DNA of 64,000 nucleotides from Psychroserpens burtonensis DSM 12212 (GCF_000425305.1 NZ_AUDE01000022.1:1-64000), one strand, 5' to 3'; shown: positions 18,407 through 28,453, numbered from the stretch's first letter. Notes: generated from the letters alone by a model not told the origin. Made by a program: numbers and translations.

Positions 18407-19723
18407 TTATTTCCTTAGATTATTTATAGCTTCCATCGCAGCACTATACGTCACAGTATGAGTTGTAAAATGTTTAATAAGGATTATTTTTTCTTCAGAA
18501 GTCGCTTCAAATTGATTTAAGATATTCATTAAGTGCATTTTCATATGACCTTCTTGAATTCCAGTAGTCGTTAGTGAACGAAGTGCCGCAAAATTTTGAG
18601 CTAATCCGGCAACAGCAACAATTTGCATTAATTCTTTTGCAGAGGGTTCGCCAAGAAGTTCTAGCGCCCATTTTACTAAAGGATGAAGTTTCGTTAATCC
18701 GCCAACGGTTCCCAAGGCCAAAGGTATTTCCATCCAAAAGGTAAAAACACCATCTTCAATTTTTGCATGAGTTAAGCTGGAGTATTGTCCATTTCGAGAA
18801 GCGTAAGCATGAACACCTGCTTCTACAGCTCTAAAATCATTTCCCGTAGCTAAAACCACTGCATCAATGCCATTCATGATGCCTTTATTGTGAGTGACAG
18901 CGCGATAAGGCTCAATTTCTGCAATATTGACTGCTTGCACAAATTTTTCAGCAAATTCTTGAGAAGACCTATTAGAGTTTTCAGTCAGTTCTTCAACTTT
19001 ACAACTCACTTCTGCTCTAACTAGGCAATGAGGAACATAATTTGAAAGAATAGACATAATGACTTGGATGTTCTTCTCTTCCAAAGAAAATAATTCAAAT
19101 TTTTGAGCCTCTTCTCTAAGTGTTTTGGCAAATTGTTCTAAACAAGAGTTAATGAAGTTTGCTCCCATGGCATCCATTGTTTCAAAGGTGGCATGTAGTT
19201 GGTAATAATTATCAATATCTTGACTTTTATCTCTGAGTTGTATATCTAAAATACCACCACCGCGTTTCTCCATGTTTTGGGTAAGTGATTTAGAAGCTTC
19301 AATAAGTTTTGGTTTATTCGCTTTGAAAAATTGCTTAAGTTTAGAGCTATCGCCTTTAAATATGAAATGGACTTGACCAATTTTTTCAGTTGAAATAACG
19401 TTGGTTTTAAATCCACCACGATCAAACCAGAATTTTGCAGCTTTACTAGCTGCAGCAACAACAGAGCTTTCTTCTATAGCCATTGGTATGGCATATATTT
19501 TATCATTAATTAGAAAATTAGGAGCAACGCCTAACGGTAAATAGTAATTGGTTATCGTGTTTTCTATAAACTCGTCGTGACGCTGTTGTATCTTTTTATC
19601 TTCATTCCAGTACTGTTTTAAAAGTGATTTTGCGGACTCTACATCTTTAAAATAAGTATTAACAAGCCAATCAATTTTTTCTAATTTTGATAATTTGGAA
19701 AATCCAGTAATGGTTTTGTTCAT
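18407..19723 (-). CDS. Hydroxymethylglutaryl-CoA reductase, class II
   Basis: 438 residues of the bacterial class II type, often labelled degradative. Family blocks include ENTITNYYLPLGVAPNF near residue 55 with the catalytic glutamate, THNKGIMNGIDAV with the catalytic lysine, ATGNDFRAVEAG, and GLAQNFAALRS followed by GIQEGHMKMH. In Bacteroidetes this enzyme is thought to act in the synthetic direction of the mevalonate pathway, and its pairing with a GHMP kinase supports that. It is the first gene of the two-gene minus-strand operon, with a candidate -7 box about 215 bp upstream. Confidence 0.93.
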   Translation of the reverse strand: MNKTITGFSKLSKLEKIDWLVNTYFKDVESAKSLLKQYWNEDKKIQQRHDEFIENTITNYYLPLGVAPNFLINDKIYAIPMAIEESSVVAAASKAAKFWFDRGGFKTNVISTEKIGQVHFIFKGDSSKLKQFFKANKPKLIEASKSLTQNMEKRGGGILDIQLRDKSQDIDNYYQLHATFETMDAMGANFINSCLEQFAKTLREEAQKFELFSLEEKNIQVIMSILSNYVPHCLVRAEVSCKVEELTENSNRSSQEFAEKFVQAVNIAEIEPYRAVTHNKGIMNGIDAVVLATGNDFRAVEAGVHAYASRNGQYSSLTHAKIEDGVFTFWMEIPLALGTVGGLTKLHPLVKWALELLGEPSAKELMQIVAVAGLAQNFAALRSLTTTGIQEGHMKMHLMNILNQFEATSEEKIILIKHFTTHTVTYSAAMEAINNLRK

Positions 19724-20063
19724 CTGCTATAAGTTAATGTTTGATAACATGAAGTTGCTGTGAGATCAAATAAGTTTTAAAATGAACCATAAATAATTTG
19801 AACATTATTGAGTTTACATGAATAATAAAATCAAAGCATAGCGTTAGCTACAGTTTTGTTTTCTAGTGAAGTATAAGTTCAGTAGAAACAAATAATATAG
19901 TTTATTTTAATGTTTATTTAGTATTTAATTCAAAATGCAAAGATACTATTCTTGGTTTTAATATTGTGGTATTACCATATTATTGCCATTTAACACATCA
20001 TAGTTACTGTTTTTTGCATTATTTTTAGTAAACTTGACATTACTTTGTCAAAAAAACACCTCT
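19724..20063. other. Divergent intergenic region, HMG-CoA reductase / DPP IV
   Basis: 340 bp of very AT-rich DNA carrying the promoters of both divergent genes. The only convincing box is on the minus strand (19938-19945). No small gene or hairpin is supported. Confidence 0.5.
19938..19945 (-). promoter_or_regulatory. Candidate -7 box of the HMG-CoA reductase operon
   Basis: TATCTTTG on the minus strand, an exact TAnnTTTG match. It would give a leader of about 200 nt. No clear -33 TTTG was found at standard spacing. Confidence 0.45.
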
Positions 20064-22289
20064 ATGAATATATTCAAATCCCTAGCATTTCTTGTATTTT
20101 TTGTAACCACTTTATCTTCAGCACAAAATAAGGACATCACGCTTGAAGAAATATGGGACGGAACATTTAAAGCAGTGGGATTGGATGCCTTGCATTCTAT
20201 GAATAATGGACAGCAATATTCGGTTTTGAATCATGAAAATAAGGCATCCAAAATTGATGTCTATGATTACAAAACACTAAGTAAAGTTAATACCCTTGTG
20301 AACTCGAGAGATATTAGTGCTATTGATAGTTTATCAAACTATACATTTAGTGAGGATGAAACTAAAGTATTATTAGCGACAAAGGTGGAATCGATCTTTA
20401 GACGTTCAACATTAGGTCAGTTTTATGTGTACGACACAAAAACGACATCGACCACACTAATTTCCGAAGAAAAAATACAAGAGCCTACATTTTCACCAGA
20501 TGGTAATAAGGTTGCTTACGGATTAAATAATAATCTTTTCATAAAGGATTTAACATCGGGTAAAACCCAACAAATCACTTTAGATGGTGAGAAGAATAAG
20601 ATCATCAACGGAATTACAGATTGGGTTTATGAGGAAGAGTTTGGTTTCGTTAGAGCCTTTGAGTGGAATGCAGAGGGCAATAAAATAGCATTTATTAGAT
20701 TTGACGAAACTAATGTTCCAGAATTTTCTATGGATGTTTATGGCCAGCAATTATACCAAACTCAAACCGTTTTTAAATATCCGAAGGCAGGTGAAACAAA
20801 TTCTGAGGTGTCACTTCATATCTTCGATTTAGCTAAAAATAACACACAAGAAGTTAAGCTAAATAGAACATATAGTGATTTTTATATCCCTAGAATTAAG
20901 TGGTCTAACGATGCTAATGTTTTAAGTGCTCAATACATAAATAGACATCAAAACGAGCTTGATTTATGGGTGATCAATGCGGAAACATTAAGTGGCGATC
21001 TAGTTTTGGCTGAAACTGATAAAGCATATATAGATGTTACTTCTAATTTAACCTTCTTAAAAGATAATAGCTTTATTTGGACAAGTGAAAAGGATGGGTG
21101 GAACCACATCTACCATTATGATAAAACCGGAAAACTTATAAATCAAGTGACATCTGGGGATTGGGAAGTGACCAATTATTATGGCTATAATCAAAAAACA
21201 AAACGAATTTTTTATCAATCAACAGAAGACGGTTCAATCAACAGGAGCATTTATTCAATTGGCCTCAATGGAAAAAAGAAACAACGCTTAACAAAAAGTA
21301 CAGGAACAAATTCGGCTTCCTTTAGTGCAGACTTCACATACTTCATTAATACTTTTTCAAGTGCGACTAATCCGCCAGAGTACACGTTGAATAATTCTAA
21401 GACTGGAAACCTAGTAAAAAGTATCAAAGACAACCACAAACTCTCACAGAAGTTATCCCAGTACAAAATATCTGACAAGGAATTTAGTACCATTAGTATT
21501 AATGGTAATGACTTAAATATGTGGACGATTAAGCCTGCAAATTTTGATGAGACTAAAACCTATCCATTATTTATGTATCAGTATTCTGGTCCTGGTTCAC
21601 AGCAAGTCGCTAACCGATGGAATGGCGCTAATGATTATTGGTATCAACACTTGGCACAACAAGGGTACATTGTTGTTTGTATTGATGGTAGAGGGACTGG
21701 TTTTAAAGGTGCAGATTTTAAGAAAGTCACACAAAATGAATTAGGGAAATACGAAGTTGAGGACCAAATACAAGCAGCAAAGCAATTGGGAAAATTAGCC
21801 TATATTGATGAACATAATATTGGCATTTGGGGCTGGAGTTATGGAGGCTTTATGAGTAGTAATGCCTTATTTAAAGGGAATGATACGTTTTCTATGGCAA
21901 TTGCTGTAGCACCTGTAACGAGTTGGAGATATTATGATTCAATCTATACAGAGCGTTACATGACAACACCTCAAGAGAATGCTTCAGGATATGACGAAAA
22001 CTCACCAATTAATCATGTAGATAAATTAAAAGGCGATTTCTTATTAATTCATGGCACAGGTGATGATAACGTGCATGTTCAAAATACAATGCGCATGGTA
22101 GACGCCTTAATTCAAGCAGATAAGCAATTTGAATGGATGATCTATCCAGACAATAATCACAGTATTAAAGGAGGGAATACGAGATTACACTTATATAAGA
22201 AAATGACAAACTTCATTCATGATCATTTAGGTGCCGATAGGGATATGAAGAAAGTATCTAAGGAAGAAGACGTCAAAATCAAAGAATAA
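20064..22289 (+). CDS. Dipeptidyl/tripeptidyl peptidase, S9B family (DPP IV type)
   Basis: Secreted serine exopeptidase releasing N-terminal di- or tripeptides, usually after proline. I start it at 20064, where MNIFKSLAFLVFFVTTLSSAQ forms a signal peptide; an upstream in-frame ATG at 20034 adds an unlikely polar extension. An N-terminal beta-propeller is followed by an alpha/beta-hydrolase domain with the nucleophile in GWSYGG (S592), aspartate in GDDNVH and histidine in NNHSI. A double-glutamate motif in DWVYEEEFG is typical for binding the substrate amino terminus. 741 residues. The next two genes are peptide importers. Confidence 0.92.
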   Translation: MNIFKSLAFLVFFVTTLSSAQNKDITLEEIWDGTFKAVGLDALHSMNNGQQYSVLNHENKASKIDVYDYKTLSKVNTLVNSRDISAIDSLSNYTFSEDETKVLLATKVESIFRRSTLGQFYVYDTKTTSTTLISEEKIQEPTFSPDGNKVAYGLNNNLFIKDLTSGKTQQITLDGEKNKIINGITDWVYEEEFGFVRAFEWNAEGNKIAFIRFDETNVPEFSMDVYGQQLYQTQTVFKYPKAGETNSEVSLHIFDLAKNNTQEVKLNRTYSDFYIPRIKWSNDANVLSAQYINRHQNELDLWVINAETLSGDLVLAETDKAYIDVTSNLTFLKDNSFIWTSEKDGWNHIYHYDKTGKLINQVTSGDWEVTNYYGYNQKTKRIFYQSTEDGSINRSIYSIGLNGKKKQRLTKSTGTNSASFSADFTYFINTFSSATNPPEYTLNNSKTGNLVKSIKDNHKLSQKLSQYKISDKEFSTISINGNDLNMWTIKPANFDETKTYPLFMYQYSGPGSQQVANRWNGANDYWYQHLAQQGYIVVCIDGRGTGFKGADFKKVTQNELGKYEVEDQIQAAKQLGKLAYIDEHNIGIWGWSYGGFMSSNALFKGNDTFSMAIAVAPVTSWRYYDSIYTERYMTTPQENASGYDENSPINHVDKLKGDFLLIHGTGDDNVHVQNTMRMVDALIQADKQFEWMIYPDNNHSIKGGNTRLHLYKKMTNFIHDHLGADRDMKKVSKEEDVKIKE

Positions 22290-22313
22290 AATAACTAACT
22301 AATAAATAATTTT

Positions 22314-23888
22314 ATGTCAGCAACAACTTTAAAACCGCATCAAAAAGAACTATTTGGTCATCCAGTAGGTCTATATGTGTTATTCTTCACAGAAATGTGG
22401 GAACGTTTTTCATATTATGGAATGCGTGCAATATTGGTTATTTATATGATCGCAGAAGCATCTCATGAAGATGGACCAGGTTTAGGTTGGACAAATCTTG
22501 AAGCATATCAATTATACGGTTGGTATGTCATGTTGGTATATGTGATCTCAATTCCAGGAGGTATATTGGCTGATAAGGTATTAGGACAGAGAAAAACAGT
22601 TATGCTTGGAGCTGTTATATTAGTTTTAGGGCATGGAACCCTTGCAATAGAATCTGATTGGGCTTTCTTCGTAGGTCTAACCTTGATTATTATTGGTGTT
22701 GGATGTTTAAAACCTAATATTTCTACAATGGTTGGAGGTCTTTATAAAAAAGGAGATATTAGGCGCGATAAAGGGTTTAGTATATTTTATATAGGAATTA
22801 ATTTAGGCTCACTTTTGGCGACTTCTATAATTGGTGTTGTAGTTGCGGAATGGGGTTGGCATGCAGGTTTTGGATTGGCAGGTTTTGCAATGCTTTTTGG
22901 TTTAGCGGTATACATTTACGGTCAAAAGTATATTGAACATGTAGGTAATAAACCTACAGCAGAAGAAAACAGTAATGATGTTTCTATCGTTAAATTATTC
23001 TCTAAGATATTTAAATCTCCAATACAATTAGTTATATTTATTGTGCTACTAGCACTTTCAATTTATGCAGGATTTACATTTGAAGGTGTTGATCATTGGG
23101 GATATGGAGCGTTGTTTATTTTTCTTTCTTTTGTGGTTGGATTATTGATGATGATTTATAAAAGTTTAGAAAGTAACATAATGAAAGATCGCTTTTTAGT
23201 GTTACTGCTTTCTTTTTTATTAGTGATTGTTTTTTGGGGTGCATTTGAACAGGCAGGAGGATTAATGAGTGTGTATACCGAAACAAAAACAGATAGAATG
23301 TTGTTCGGTTATTTGATCCCTACACCAATGTTTCAAGGGCTTAATGCAGGATTCATTATATTATTAGCTGTTTGGGTAGCCAATATTTGGGCGAAGAGAA
23401 AACTTAAAAACAAAGAAGCGTCATCATTATTTAAAATGGCAACAGGAACAATAATTATGGGACTTGGTTTTGTGTTTATGATTTTTGCTGTTAGAGAGTA
23501 TGATGCTAATGGAAGTTCTGGAATGCAATGGTTAGTTTTAGCGTATTTATTTCATACCATTGGTGAATTATCTTCATCTCCAGTATCTTTATCATTCGTT
23601 ACTAAATTAGCACCGATTAAATATGCATCCTTAATGATGGGATTATATTTTGCAGCTACTGGTCTTGGAGGAAAAGTAGCCGGTATTTTAGGCGAGAAAT
23701 CTGTAAGTTTTGGAGAATATACTATTTTTTCAGGTATCGTAATATTTACAGTAGTCTTTGGTTTACTAGTGATTTTACTTTTAAAACCATTGAAACGCCT
23801 TACTCATGGGGCAGAAGACAATGAACGTATCATGCATAATGATGAAACCGAAGGTTTCGAATTAGCAGATCCAGACATTAATAACTAA
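22314..23888 (+). CDS. POT-family proton-dependent di/tripeptide transporter (first copy)
   Basis: 524-residue membrane protein of the PTR2/POT branch of the major facilitator superfamily. The signature EMWERFSYYGMRAILVIYM lies in the first helix, and the sequence has about 12-14 hydrophobic segments. The family imports di- and tripeptides with protons. It starts 24 bp after the DPP IV stop codon, so it is co-transcribed with the enzyme that produces its substrates. It ends at a strong terminator. Confidence 0.93.
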   Translation: MSATTLKPHQKELFGHPVGLYVLFFTEMWERFSYYGMRAILVIYMIAEASHEDGPGLGWTNLEAYQLYGWYVMLVYVISIPGGILADKVLGQRKTVMLGAVILVLGHGTLAIESDWAFFVGLTLIIIGVGCLKPNISTMVGGLYKKGDIRRDKGFSIFYIGINLGSLLATSIIGVVVAEWGWHAGFGLAGFAMLFGLAVYIYGQKYIEHVGNKPTAEENSNDVSIVKLFSKIFKSPIQLVIFIVLLALSIYAGFTFEGVDHWGYGALFIFLSFVVGLLMMIYKSLESNIMKDRFLVLLLSFLLVIVFWGAFEQAGGLMSVYTETKTDRMLFGYLIPTPMFQGLNAGFIILLAVWVANIWAKRKLKNKEASSLFKMATGTIIMGLGFVFMIFAVREYDANGSSGMQWLVLAYLFHTIGELSSSPVSLSFVTKLAPIKYASLMMGLYFAATGLGGKVAGILGEKSVSFGEYTIFSGIVIFTVVFGLLVILLLKPLKRLTHGAEDNERIMHNDETEGFELADPDINN

Positions 23889-23900
23889 TATTTAATATAT

Positions 23901-23935
23901 AAACCCTAGCAAAATTAGTATTGCTAGGGTTTTTC
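23901..23935 (+). terminator. Terminator after the first POT transporter
   Basis: AAACCCTAGCAA (23901-23912) pairs perfectly with TTGCTAGGGTTT (23921-23932) across an 8-base loop and is followed by T-rich sequence. Confidence 0.9.
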
Positions 23936-23958
23936 TTTTCTAACTTAATTTACTTTCT

Positions 23959-25746
23959 ATGAATACGGATATTGAAAATCTATTTAACGACAAAGTCATT
24001 GGTCATCCAGCTGGACTGTTCGTTATATTTTTTACAGAAATGTGGGAACGCTTTTCTTTCTACGGAATGCGAATTCTGCTTATATTATTCTTAACAGCGC
24101 CATTAATCGATAGTAATGCAGGATGGGGATGGACTAGTGAAAATGCCTTATCTCTCATTGGTACTTATGGTTCGTTGCTATACCTCACGCCAATTCTTGG
24201 TGGATGGATTGCAGATAATTATACTGGATATAGAGTCGCAGTTGTTATAGGTTGTTTACTTATGACACTTGGCCATGCGGCTATGGCATTAGAAACGACA
24301 ACCACTTTTTATTTAGGTTTAGGATTGTTGATTATTGGAACAGGATTTTTTAAGCCAAATATGACGTCAATGATATCTGACATGTATAAAGGTAAAGAAT
24401 CTAAAAAAGATGGAGCCTATACTATTTATTATATGGGTGTTAATGCAGGCGCTTTTTTTGGTATGATGCTTTGTGGTTACTTAGCAGAAAATTATGGTTG
24501 GAGTTACGGATTTGGATTAGCTGGAATATTCATGCTATTGGGTTTGATTCAATTTTGGTTAGCAAAAGATCTTTTTGGAAGCATCGGTGGAAAACCAACT
24601 GGAGTTCATGAAGTGGAGCTGCCTCAAAATATAAATGAGAGAAGTCCAAAGGAACATGACACTTCTAGGGCTACTGAAGAAAAATTGAATTCATTTACGC
24701 TGTTTGATAAGGTTTTAATCCTTTTATCTTCTGTTGGAGGTTTATTATACCTGTTTAATGACCCATTAGAAAAGATTGAGAACACCAATTTACTGCCTTT
24801 TACGGTAGGTAATATGAGTGGTTCAAATGTGGTCGTCCTTACAGCATTAATTTTATTTTTAATTTTATTGGTTACTAGAATTTCGCGTTATATGCCCATT
24901 GTAAGAGATCGCATTATTGCTGTCTCTATTTTTGGTGTGTTTACAGTGTTCTTCTTTGCTTTTTTCGAGCAAGCGCTGGGATCAATGACTTTGTTTGCAA
25001 GAGATTATACAGATAGAAGTTTAGTAGGTAACTCTGCAATGATCTTTAAAATTGTAGATTTATTATTGACAACCGTTCCTTTGGTTATTATTACTTGGGT
25101 GCTTATACTTTTATCTAAGAAAACATATAAAAAAATAGGGATGTCTAATATCGTTCTTGCTATTGCATTTATTGGTTTATGGGTTTTAGTAATTTTTAGA
25201 TTAATAGATAAATTTTCACAAGACGGAAATGAAGTTGACGCTTCTTGGTTTGGAATTTTGAATTCTTTCTTTATTATAACATTAGCCCCATTGTTTTCAA
25301 AATGGTGGGAAAGCAAATACAATCCGAGCGCAGCCATGAAATATGGTATTGGTTTAGTCTTATTAGGTTTAGGTTTTGCCTTCTTATCATATGGAACTGG
25401 AGATGTCCCTCAAGGTGCAAAAACAGCTTCTGTAAGTATGATATTTTTAATAATGGCTTTCTTGTTTCATACTATGGGAGAATTGTGTATTTCTCCAGTG
25501 GGTTTATCTTATTTGAGTAAGTTAGTTCCTGGTCGTATGATTGGTTTTATGTTCGGGATTTGGTATTTGGCTATCGCTATCGGTCAAAAAGCTGCAGGAA
25601 AAATGGGAGGAATGATTGATTCAATAAGTGAGCAATATTCTATAAGTCATTTCTTTTTAATTTTCACTTTGATTCCTATTGCTGTAGGTATTATTTCTGT
25701 AATACTTAATCCATTACTCAAAAAACTAATGCATGGCGTACGATAA
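23959..25746 (+). CDS. POT-family proton-dependent di/tripeptide transporter (second copy)
   Basis: 595 residues, paralogue of the preceding transporter with the same EMWERFSFYGMR signature. It carries a longer, charged cytoplasmic insert around residues 215-245 (RSPKEHDTSRATEEK). About 14 hydrophobic segments. It lies behind the terminator of the first copy, so it may be expressed separately; no clear promoter is seen in the 24 bp between. The insert and the sequence divergence suggest a different substrate range, not a recent duplication. Confidence 0.92.
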   Translation: MNTDIENLFNDKVIGHPAGLFVIFFTEMWERFSFYGMRILLILFLTAPLIDSNAGWGWTSENALSLIGTYGSLLYLTPILGGWIADNYTGYRVAVVIGCLLMTLGHAAMALETTTTFYLGLGLLIIGTGFFKPNMTSMISDMYKGKESKKDGAYTIYYMGVNAGAFFGMMLCGYLAENYGWSYGFGLAGIFMLLGLIQFWLAKDLFGSIGGKPTGVHEVELPQNINERSPKEHDTSRATEEKLNSFTLFDKVLILLSSVGGLLYLFNDPLEKIENTNLLPFTVGNMSGSNVVVLTALILFLILLVTRISRYMPIVRDRIIAVSIFGVFTVFFFAFFEQALGSMTLFARDYTDRSLVGNSAMIFKIVDLLLTTVPLVIITWVLILLSKKTYKKIGMSNIVLAIAFIGLWVLVIFRLIDKFSQDGNEVDASWFGILNSFFIITLAPLFSKWWESKYNPSAAMKYGIGLVLLGLGFAFLSYGTGDVPQGAKTASVSMIFLIMAFLFHTMGELCISPVGLSYLSKLVPGRMIGFMFGIWYLAIAIGQKAAGKMGGMIDSISEQYSISHFFLIFTLIPIAVGIISVILNPLLKKLMHGVR

Positions 25747-25771
25747 TCGAGTAAATCTGTTAAAACAACTT

Positions 25772-25800
25772 AAAATGCTCCACTTTTGGAGCATTTTTTG
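25772..25800 (+). terminator. Terminator after the second POT transporter
   Basis: AAAATGCTCCA (25772-25782) pairs with TGGAGCATTTT (25787-25797) across a CTTT loop, followed by T residues. Confidence 0.88.
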
Positions 25801-25808
25801 TAAGTTCG
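25801..25808 (+). promoter_or_regulatory. Candidate -7 box of the thioredoxin-like gene
   Basis: TAAGTTCG, of the TAnnTTCG form, lies 26 bp before the ATG at 25835 and directly after the preceding terminator. No clear -33 box. Confidence 0.35.
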
Positions 25809-25834
25809 GAACAACTTTTGCATCAGAAAAAATT

Positions 25835-26389
25835 ATGAAGAAATTACTATTAATATTTGCAATCGCCTTGATGTCTTCAAGTGGTGCAGTAGCGCAATCC
25901 CTAGAAATTAACTGGATGTCTCTTGAAGAAGCTTTAGCACTTCAGAAGAAAAACCCTAAAAAAATTATGATGGATGTCTATACCAATTGGTGTGGTCCAT
26001 GTAAAATGCTCGATAAAAACACCTTTCATAATAAGGATGTCGTTGCCTATGTGAATAAAAATTTCTATGCTGTGAAGTTTAACGCCGAAGGTAATTCTGT
26101 CGTGAATTATAAAGACGCAGAATTTAAAAACCCAGGATATAAAGAAGAACTTAAAAATCGAAGAAATAGCGTGCATGAATTGTCACGTCACTTAGGCGTT
26201 AGAGCGTATCCTACCATCGTGTATTTTGATGAAGAAGGATCTGTTATACAGCCAATTAGTGGCTATATGAAACCGCAACAAATAGAATTATATTTGAAGT
26301 TATTTGTATCAAACGATTATAAGGATATTACAACTCAAGATCAGTTTAATGCCTACTTTAAAGCGTTTAAAGCAGAATTTACAGACTAG
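25835..26389 (+). CDS. Exported thioredoxin-like protein
   Basis: The start is taken at 25835 because MKKLLLIFAIALMSSSGAVAQ is a standard signal peptide; the frame is open further upstream to 25733 but that would overlap the preceding gene and its terminator. The redox site WCGPC is at residues 52-56 in the context VYTNWCGPCKMLDKNTF, followed by GVRAYPTIVYFDEEG with the conserved cis-proline. 184 residues. It is a periplasmic thiol-disulfide protein resembling the DUF255/thioredoxin_7 group. Its partner is unknown. Confidence 0.88.
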   Translation: MKKLLLIFAIALMSSSGAVAQSLEINWMSLEEALALQKKNPKKIMMDVYTNWCGPCKMLDKNTFHNKDVVAYVNKNFYAVKFNAEGNSVVNYKDAEFKNPGYKEELKNRRNSVHELSRHLGVRAYPTIVYFDEEGSVIQPISGYMKPQQIELYLKLFVSNDYKDITTQDQFNAYFKAFKAEFTD

Positions 26390-26391
26390 TA

Positions 26392-28428
26392 TTATTTAAT
26401 GATAAAAGCTCCCTTTTTACTTGTATGGTGAAAAGGGAGTTTTCTTTTTATACAAGTTTGTTCCCAACGATTCACGTAAGACGTATAATTGCTTCCATCT
26501 GCAATGATGTATTTTGGTTGGATAGAATCTATCATACGATCTATATTTATTCTAGGCGAATTGCGAAGTAATACATAGTCAGGCTTAAAGCTTTTCACTG
26601 CATAGACACCCAAACTATCAATGATTAAAATAGTTTTATCTTGAAATATATAAACAGATTTTAAGGTGTCTAAAGTGTTTGTAGTTATAAAATTTCCGAC
26701 GTTAAAATTAGTGATAACCCTATCTTTAGACCACGAGATACTATCAAGATTGTGAGCGGTATGGAGTGTTGATTTTATTTTTTTAGCTATTAAGGTTTTC
26801 CTGCTTTTATGAAAGATGATAAATTCATTATTTGAGTTTTGATAGTCAGTAAACAGCCAAGCGCTTTGTAGGCATAGTATGGATATTAATGCAAATGCAA
26901 GTCTTTTGAAATTTGGTTTTTTATACCAAAATGCAAGTGTTATAATTAAAAGATAACACGCAAAGACTTGAAGCTCATTAATGGATATATTCTTAAATAA
27001 GAAAGCTTCTTGTTGGGATACCCAAGTAACAACAGTATTCATTCCACTTATAATAGAGCCATAGAGGTCTGCAAAAAATTGCGGAAGTGCATTTAAAACT
27101 GCCAGTATAATAATCAAAATACCCAATCCTAGAATCATTCCTAGAAATGGAATAATCGCCAAGTTAGAAATAAAGAACAAACTAGGGAACTGATGAAAGT
27201 AATACAAACTTAGAGGTACAACACCAAACTGTGCAGCAACTGTAACCGTAAGAATTTGCCAGAAATAATCTATTAGTTTCCATTTAGGTTTCCATAATTT
27301 ATAGAGTAATGGTTGTAAGGAAACAATGGCTAAGACAGCGACATAACTCAGCTGAAAACCAACATCAAATAAAAACATAGGTTTTACCAAAAGCAGGACA
27401 AACATCGAAATGGCTAGTGTATTGAAAATATTTGTCGGTCGTTTCATGTGCATCGCAATAGCGACAATACTAAACATAGTGACGGCTCTTGTTACAGATG
27501 CAGACAAGCCAGCAACAATGGCAAACAACCATAATAAAATTAAAATAAGGACCACCTTAATAGTCTTACCATTTTTAATTCGCTCAATAGGTCGCAAACC
27601 AATAGTGAGTAATAATAAGATAAGACCAACATGTAGCCCAGAAACTGCTAGAATATGAATCGCGCCAGCACCTGTATAGCTATCATAAATGTCTTTGCTC
27701 ATGTCTTGTCTTTGACCGAGGATTAGAGCGTTTATGATAGCGAGTTCTTCCGGTTTAAAGTTATAGTTTTCTAGCTTTTCATTGATATGAGTTCTAATAG
27801 CATCTGCATAGCCAAATATTGAAGAACGCTCTGATTTCAATGTTAGGACAGAGGTGTTTTCTGTAAATAATTGATGGTATACATATTGCTTTCCAAGATA
27901 CTTACCATAATCAAATTGATTAGGATTTGTCGGTTTATTGACGACTCTAAATATTGCGTTCATCAGTAATACATCATCAATTTTATGAAGGCGATTTGCA
28001 GAATCTTTTTTTATATTCAGTAACGATTTCCCGTTTACCTTTTCCCCGTTCACTTTAAGAATGTCTATAATGTATTTGTCATTATAATTTCCAGATTTTA
28101 GTCGCTCTCTAATTTTGAATACAACAGGCGTTTCGTTTAGTTTTTCTTCGGAAATGTGCCAACTATAATGATTCTTGAAGTTGCTTTGGTCATGGGTATT
28201 ATATATTAAAACACCCAAGCTTGTCATCGTTAAAATGGTGATGAGTCCGAACCAAATTGTCTTATGTAAGTTATTTCTAGATATGAGAAATAGGACTGCT
28301 AATAAGCAAACTAAAATTAGGGACGTATATATTGAAATAAGAAGCGGAACCCTTAAATACTCAGCAATTAAAATACCCATGATAACACAACAGGTAAGTT
28401 TGATAATTGTAAAATTGAGTAACTTCAT
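26392..28428 (-). CDS. comEC: ComEC/Rec2-type DNA uptake channel protein
   Basis: 678 residues with an N-terminal two-helix region, a DUF4131-like soluble part (about 60-200) and the multi-helix competence domain. The latter begins near residue 225 and contains HILAVSGLHVGLI, the family hallmark. The C-terminal ~150 residues correspond to the metallo-beta-lactamase-like domain, but I see no HxHxDH metal motif, so this domain looks catalytically inactive or reduced, as in other Bacteroidetes ComEC. The protein would carry single-stranded DNA across the inner membrane. It is 25 bp after an NlpC/P60 lipoprotein gene. Its 3' end overlaps a hairpin that can terminate the convergent thioredoxin transcript. 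Confidence 0.9.
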   Translation of the reverse strand: MKLLNFTIIKLTCCVIMGILIAEYLRVPLLISIYTSLILVCLLAVLFLISRNNLHKTIWFGLITILTMTSLGVLIYNTHDQSNFKNHYSWHISEEKLNETPVVFKIRERLKSGNYNDKYIIDILKVNGEKVNGKSLLNIKKDSANRLHKIDDVLLMNAIFRVVNKPTNPNQFDYGKYLGKQYVYHQLFTENTSVLTLKSERSSIFGYADAIRTHINEKLENYNFKPEELAIINALILGQRQDMSKDIYDSYTGAGAIHILAVSGLHVGLILLLLTIGLRPIERIKNGKTIKVVLILILLWLFAIVAGLSASVTRAVTMFSIVAIAMHMKRPTNIFNTLAISMFVLLLVKPMFLFDVGFQLSYVAVLAIVSLQPLLYKLWKPKWKLIDYFWQILTVTVAAQFGVVPLSLYYFHQFPSLFFISNLAIIPFLGMILGLGILIIILAVLNALPQFFADLYGSIISGMNTVVTWVSQQEAFLFKNISINELQVFACYLLIITLAFWYKKPNFKRLAFALISILCLQSAWLFTDYQNSNNEFIIFHKSRKTLIAKKIKSTLHTAHNLDSISWSKDRVITNFNVGNFITTNTLDTLKSVYIFQDKTILIIDSLGVYAVKSFKPDYVLLRNSPRINIDRMIDSIQPKYIIADGSNYTSYVNRWEQTCIKRKLPFHHTSKKGAFIIK
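26409..26450 (+). terminator. Terminator of the thioredoxin-like gene, inside the comEC 3' end
   Basis: CTCCCTTTT (26409-26417) pairs with AAAAGGGAG (26431-26439), followed by TTTTCTTTTT. It lies about 20 bp past the thioredoxin stop and within the last codons of convergent comEC. Confidence 0.65.
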
Positions 28429-28453
28429 GTTTAGAAGTTACAATATTAATTGG

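Noticed and set aside
20034-20063. Upstream ATG for the DPP IV gene
   Set aside because: The ten extra residues are polar and would bury the signal peptide starting at 20064.
25733-25834. 34-residue N-terminal extension of the thioredoxin-like protein
   Set aside because: It overlaps the preceding transporter gene and its terminator, and the internal ATG at 25835 gives a clean signal peptide.
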